Shown: one piece after another, positions 59,701 to 64,000 of the stretch
Numbering within the stretch: the first letter of the stretch is position 1
Layout of the letters: each line of letters opens with the position of its first letter
Source: Magnolia sinica
Lineage: Eukaryota > Streptophyta > Magnoliopsida > Magnoliales > Magnoliaceae
DNA: 64,000 bases
Assembly (NCBI RefSeq): GCF_029962835.1
Contig: NC_080577.1
Coordinates: 29,308,501 to 29,372,500, forward strand
Direction: 5' to 3'
The notes under the pieces: generated by a model
The model's database searches: none
The model's input: the letters and a program-made list of their open reading frames with translations, nothing else
What the model was told of the DNA's origin: nothing
Translations under genes and position numbers: made by a program

Positions 59701-61057
59701 AGCAATGCATGTAGAGACAGGAAGAATACCCTCCACAACTCTTCCAAAGGACCGCGGGTCTTGCTGAGCTGCATAAAATCTAGCCGGAGATGGCTGGGGA
59801 GTGCCTGTCCCCTCTGACATCTCTGCTGCTACTGCTGCTACTATGGTCGGAACTGCTGCCTCGGTTGTTATAGTCTCGGTAGCTAGTGCTACTGCTGCTG
59901 CTATGGGGGCCTCGGTGGTAGGGGTTGTTGTCGCTTCTACTGTGGCGGAGGTGGTTGCGGTGCTCTCGGCGGCTGTTACTGCTGCTGCGGGTGGGGACAC
60001 TCCCACCTATGGTGTCCTACGCCATCACATCCATAACAAACACCGGGTAGGGGCTGTTGTCGCTACTACTGTGGCGGAGGTGGTTACTAGAGGTGCCGCT
60101 AGCTCTACTGGTGCTCTACAGATCACCCGCCTCTACTGCTGTTGGAAACCACTGGAGGGAGCCCTCCTCCGGTCTCTCCTCTAATCTCGATCACTCTGAG
60201 TGTTGGCCCACTCAATCTCATAAATTTGTGCCCTCCGCAATACTACCTCAAAAGTCGATAGCTCATGCCCAACAACACGGCCTCGGAGACTGCTATGCAA
60301 GCCGTTCTCAAAACAACTGGCCTTCCAATCCTCATCATCGATTAGGTATGGCACGAACCTAGATAATGCTATAAAATGAGCCGCGTATTGAGCCACAGTC
60401 ATATCTCCCTACACCAGGGTCTCAAACTCCAACGCTCGCTACCGTCGAACGTGGTTGAGAAAGTATTGTCGGTTGAACCAATCAATGAAATCCTCCCATA
60501 TCCATATGAAGTCAGCTCTTAGGGTGCGGGCAACGGAGGTCCACCAGTGCTCAGCCTCACCCTCAAGAATATACACCACCAGTGTGACTTGCTGCTGGAT
60601 CGTGCATCTCAATGTCTCAAACATCTTCTCCACTCGGGAGCGTTATCTCTCTGTTGCAGTCAGATCGGGCTCACCCTGGAACCGTGGGGGATCGAGCCGA
60701 AAGAAGTCTTGTAACAAGGCGCTCGAGCGCTCCTGCTACACTTGTTCTGGAGTCTCGGTGGGATGCCTGCCCTGCCCCTGAAGGGTAGCGGTCAAAGCCT
60801 GGATCATTTGCTGCAACTGACTGGCATCATCTAGTACGGTAGGGGCTGCGCCAGTCTTAGACGGAGGTGTGGGGTCTAAGGAGCCTCGGGCGCAGGAACA
60901 GGTGCTCAGGCGGGGGAATGGGAACTGCGGGAGGTGGAATAAGAACCTCGGGCGTAAGAATAGGATCCTCAAGTGGTGGAGCGAGGCCGCTCGGGTTGCT
61001 CGGGCACCTCGTGTGCCTCGGGTACCTCATGTACCTCGCTTGCCTCGTCTAGGTGGC
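59700..61057 (-). pseudogene. gag: Gypsy gag (Tekay-type element)
   Basis: A likely start is MPPRRGK at 61057, followed by a stop in an arginine/glycine run. The core lies at 60633-60181 (EKMFETLRCTIQQQVTLVVY, LEGEAEHWWTSVART, ADFIWIWEDFIDWFNRQYFL, TVAQYAAHFIALSRFVPYLI). The zinc knuckle CYGCDGVGHHRWEC (CX2CX4HX4C) at about 60041-60000 is intact but out of frame with the surrounding open frames. Several stops break it. Confidence 0.88.
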
Positions 61058-61213
61058 ATGGTGTACAGTAAAGAACAAAGGCGTCTATCAGCCTTAAGAA
61101 CTTTCGAAGGCTCAGATGTTAAGGAACCAAATTAGAAAGAGACGCACTCGGGACCTACTCGTCTTAAGCTCGTAGAAGACTTGTGATGTTGTCTTGAGTT
61201 ATTCCTAAGTTAT

Positions 61214-61230
61214 GATCTGATATTAACTCA
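61214..61230 (-). other. Degenerate primer binding site
   Basis: The minus strand reads TTAATATCAGATCATAA next to the LTR edge at 61231, a decayed form of TTGGTATCAGAGC. Confidence 0.6.
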
Positions 61231-64000
61231 TGTCACTCCCTAAACTCAGAAACCGGGCTTACAAAATTCTCGATCGTCGAATCCTGCACCGATAGTCTCC
61301 GTAATACCCCATTCTCAGCTTCCAAAGCCCATACACCAGGTTCCGATCCTGGGATCCTACGAGGAGAATTTTTAACCTAAGATTGTTTCACAATAAGTAT
61401 AACCATAGCATAACCCACGAACAATAACCACAAGAACACCATTATAAAATTCACTATAATAAAAAAAAACTTTGAGTACAAGGTGCATAAAGGGAAATAC
61501 AATGATAATAATAACCAAAAACTCCTGAAGTTCCGCGGCACGCTCCTGCTCCTGCTCAGCTACACTATGTCCTCGCGTCTCCTGCACGCATCTATCATGT
61601 ATAAGCTTATAGAAAGCTTAGAGGGTGGTGAAAGTGTGTGCGCAATATAAGTGTGCTCAGAATGCAAATCAGAGTAATGCGAAATATGTTAGTGAATCCA
61701 TGAATGCTAAAAGCTGTACCAAGGTTGTACGATGTAAGGCATGAATGTTATTGGCCATGTCAAGGCCATGCAATGCGAGATGTAACTCAAGTATATCAAT
61801 CCACATAATCATACAACTCATCTCTGGGATATCACCGATGTCTATTACACTCTACACCAGCTTGTCGCCCCTATCCGAACGCACAACTGGGTAAGTGGAA
61901 GAGACCTCACTATCCACCTGTTAATATCGGGCCCAACACGTCGATAGCGGACCCATTCCTCAAGCTGGTCAAACTCAACCTAGATATTGCCCCCTCACTA
62001 AGGCGGGTAAGGTTACACCCTCTTCCAACCGACTACGACAAAGTGGGAGACACAGCTTCCTGGTATTTGGCCCTCATGTGCTCATACATCCACTCGGTCT
62101 AGGCATTGGAGCATCCTTCATAGTACCATAAGGGTTTGGGAACTTTCACCCTGGGACATCCTACACGTCCCCGTGCTTAAATAGAATTTTCGATATCCAA
62201 ACTTGTCATCCGCGCTATAACTCCGAAGGCTGCAGCCCTGATGTCGCTAGGGCGAACAGTAATCACAATCACACAATGTAAGATGCATGAGTCACACAGT
62301 CCAGTCATACATCAATCCTACGCATGTCGTGCGCTCATGTGGGATAACTCCACCTATCAGGGAGTCCCATGAATAACCTACCCAATGTCATATGCAATGG
62401 TCAATCACATCTCATATCAAGCATGTACATGATGCATATGGGCATGTATCATAATGATGTGCTGTCACATACTCATAATCAGCATCAATAATTGGCGTCG
62501 ATAATCGATATCGATGATCGGCGTCAATAATCGGTATCAATAATTGGCTTTGATAATCGGCCTATAAGTAAGGTGGGATCCATAGATGATCCGCCCATCT
62601 AAACCATAATATAAAGATCGGCTCTCGGTCGTGGATATACCAATATGATAGCAAGGATCCATCTGTCTATGGTGATGATGGACTATGCAACATTGATAGG
62701 GCCCAATGAATTGAGTTAACCCACTGAGAGAATGATGAGAATAGGCTTAACAAGGCCTGAGGGAAGGTCACAATGTGAACATTTAACCATCATTGCCCAT
62801 CAACATGGACATTTAACCAACATTGCTCCCGAGGAGTGGCCCACATAAGGCTAATCATATAAAGGGCCCATGGCCTCACACAAGGACCTCACATACAACA
62901 TAATGGGCCTCACACAAGAACCCAATATACGTCACAGTGGGCCTCACACAAAGGCCCAATATTTGTTACAATGGGCCTCACATAAAGGCCTCATACACAT
63001 CCCATTGGGCCTCACTCATGGGCCTCATGTACATTATAATGGCCCTCACCAAAGGGCTACAAATACATCATATTGGACCACACACAAGGGCCTATGGGTT
63101 AGGCATAAGGGATGGGTAGTGAGTGCATCACATACATCATAGTGGGCCTAATGGAGTAGCCCATATAGTCCAGAAAATTAGGTGGACAGATTGCCTACAA
63201 TGCATATCTCGAGGTGGGCCTGTTGTACCACCAAAACACGCCCAATGGGGCAGCCCATAATTCAGGAAAAATGGATGGGCAGGCTAGATATACAACGTGT
63301 TCATCAGGGTTGGCCGCTGCCATGGACGGCGTGAAGAAACGCATACATCAAGGTCGGCCCTCATAGCACATGGATGGCATGATACACACACATCATCAAG
63401 GTGGGTCGCGACAGATAGCGTGGAGAATACATAAATCATGGTTAGACTTCACGCAGCACACTTTCTAGATGAATGGTGTGGATACAAAATACATATGCCA
63501 AGGGGGGTCCCACCCCCACACGTGCCACACATGTGGGGTGGGCCCACGCCAAAATGGTTGGACGGTGTGTATAAAACCGTACATCAGGGTGTGCCCCACA
63601 CCATTGGACGGACTGAATGGGTGCAAGACACATATATCAAAGGTGGGCCCCTCTCTGCACCGTGCAAAAATGGACAGTATGGATTATAGAATATATACAT
63701 CAAGGTGAGTCCCACCCCACATGTGCCACACATGTGGGTGGGTCCCACTGTTCTACCAAAAGTAGATGGGCGGTGTGGATATAACTCATATCTCATGTGG
63801 GACCCACCGTCCTACGATCTGGACGGTGTGGATCCACACATATGCATCAAGGTAGGCTCCACCATCGCAGGATGGTGGATGGCATGGATGAAGCGCATAC
63901 ATCAAGTGTGGTCCACACGTGTGGCCCACCTGCTAGGGCCACCCCTCTATATATATATATATATATATATCATAGAGCCCACACAGGTGGTCCTCACAAC
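61231..64000 (-). repeat. 5' LTR of the Tekay-type element, cut by window end
   Basis: Left edge TGTCACTCCC. It aligns in order with 51964-55000. Near 63935-63975 it lacks about 300 bases present in the other LTR (about 54645-54960), with breakpoints in a CCCCTCTATAT segment and AT runs. It carries the same GGGCCTCA repeat (62860-63130) and many CATCAAGGTGGG(T/C)CCCAC segments. Confidence 0.88.

Larger units (their letters stand above)
51964..64000 (-). mobile_element. Tekay-type Ty3/gypsy element with 4.3-kb LTRs, right end beyond window
   Basis: On the minus strand: 5' LTR (64000 and beyond to 61231), degenerate primer site, gag, protease, RT, RNase H, integrase, polypurine tract, 3' LTR (about 56270-51964). 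The chromovirus type follows from the integrase end (IHNVFHVSMLQKC, RTKVVPLVKVQW). Internal region about 5 kb. The LTRs are visibly diverged with large indels, so it is an old insertion. All genes carry stops. Confidence 0.9.

Noticed and set aside
59801..60184. 127-codon plus-strand Ala/Val-rich frame
   Set aside because: It is antisense to the low-complexity gag-protease link of the Tekay-type element.
61325..61365. tRNA-like B-box (AGGTTCCGATCCTGGG) in the LTR
   Set aside because: The same block lies in every LTR of this family at the LTR end, without an A-box or a cloverleaf. It is LTR sequence, not a tRNA gene.

Overview
The window is repeat-dense flowering-plant nuclear DNA with no intact host gene. 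It consists almost entirely of nested, decayed transposable elements: Tekay-type Ty3/gypsy chromoviruses, SIRE/Maximus-type Ty1/copia elements, an Athila/Tat-type gypsy element, a CACTA DNA transposon and a hAT transposase. The very frequent GTGGGCCCA-type motifs resemble repeats I associate with magnoliid genomes; that is only a weak hint of species.

Layout. 1-13013 (minus strand): two related gypsy internal regions in tandem around one shared LTR (about 3696-6690). The 5' part of the right-hand unit is deleted. The left-hand unit carries an extra plant-transposon-protein-like ORF upstream of gag. 13014-22664 (minus): a SIRE-type copia element with gag-pol and a downstream env-position ORF. 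Its integrase/RT junction is interrupted by a solo copia LTR (15874-17815, target duplication ACCAG). 22665-26871 (plus): a gypsy LTR lacking its 5' end. 26872-28420 (plus): the 3' end of an Athila-type element, whose 3' LTR (28421-28847 plus 44035-45064) is split by a 15.2-kb CACTA element (28848-44031, target duplication TAG). 45065-46003 (minus): a hAT transposase cut by the Athila insertion. 46845-51441 (plus): a complete 4.6-kb solo LTR with a CTGAC target duplication, inserted in a TGACCCAACC minisatellite. 51964-64000 (minus): a Tekay-type element with two long LTRs, the right one running off the window.

The most unusual object is the CACTA element. I see no transposase in it. It carries about 6 kb of telomere-like (TTTAGG/TTATAGG) higher-order repeats, two blocks of a 168-bp repeat, a solo copia LTR (target duplication ATAAC), and exon fragments of host genes: two adjacent exons matching SMC4 (condensin) and one resembling an LRR receptor kinase. 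It looks like a non-autonomous, gene-capturing CACTA.

A second cross-cutting signal is an array of a quasi-palindromic motif (core CGACCAGTCG / TCGACCGGTCGA). It lies just upstream of the TATA box in LTRs of two unrelated superfamilies, the SIRE-type copia and the Athila-type gypsy.

The coding parts are all broken by stops, frameshifts or catalytic substitutions, and several stops look like CGA to TGA decay. Boundaries given to the base were read from LTR ends, TIRs and target duplications; others are approximate.
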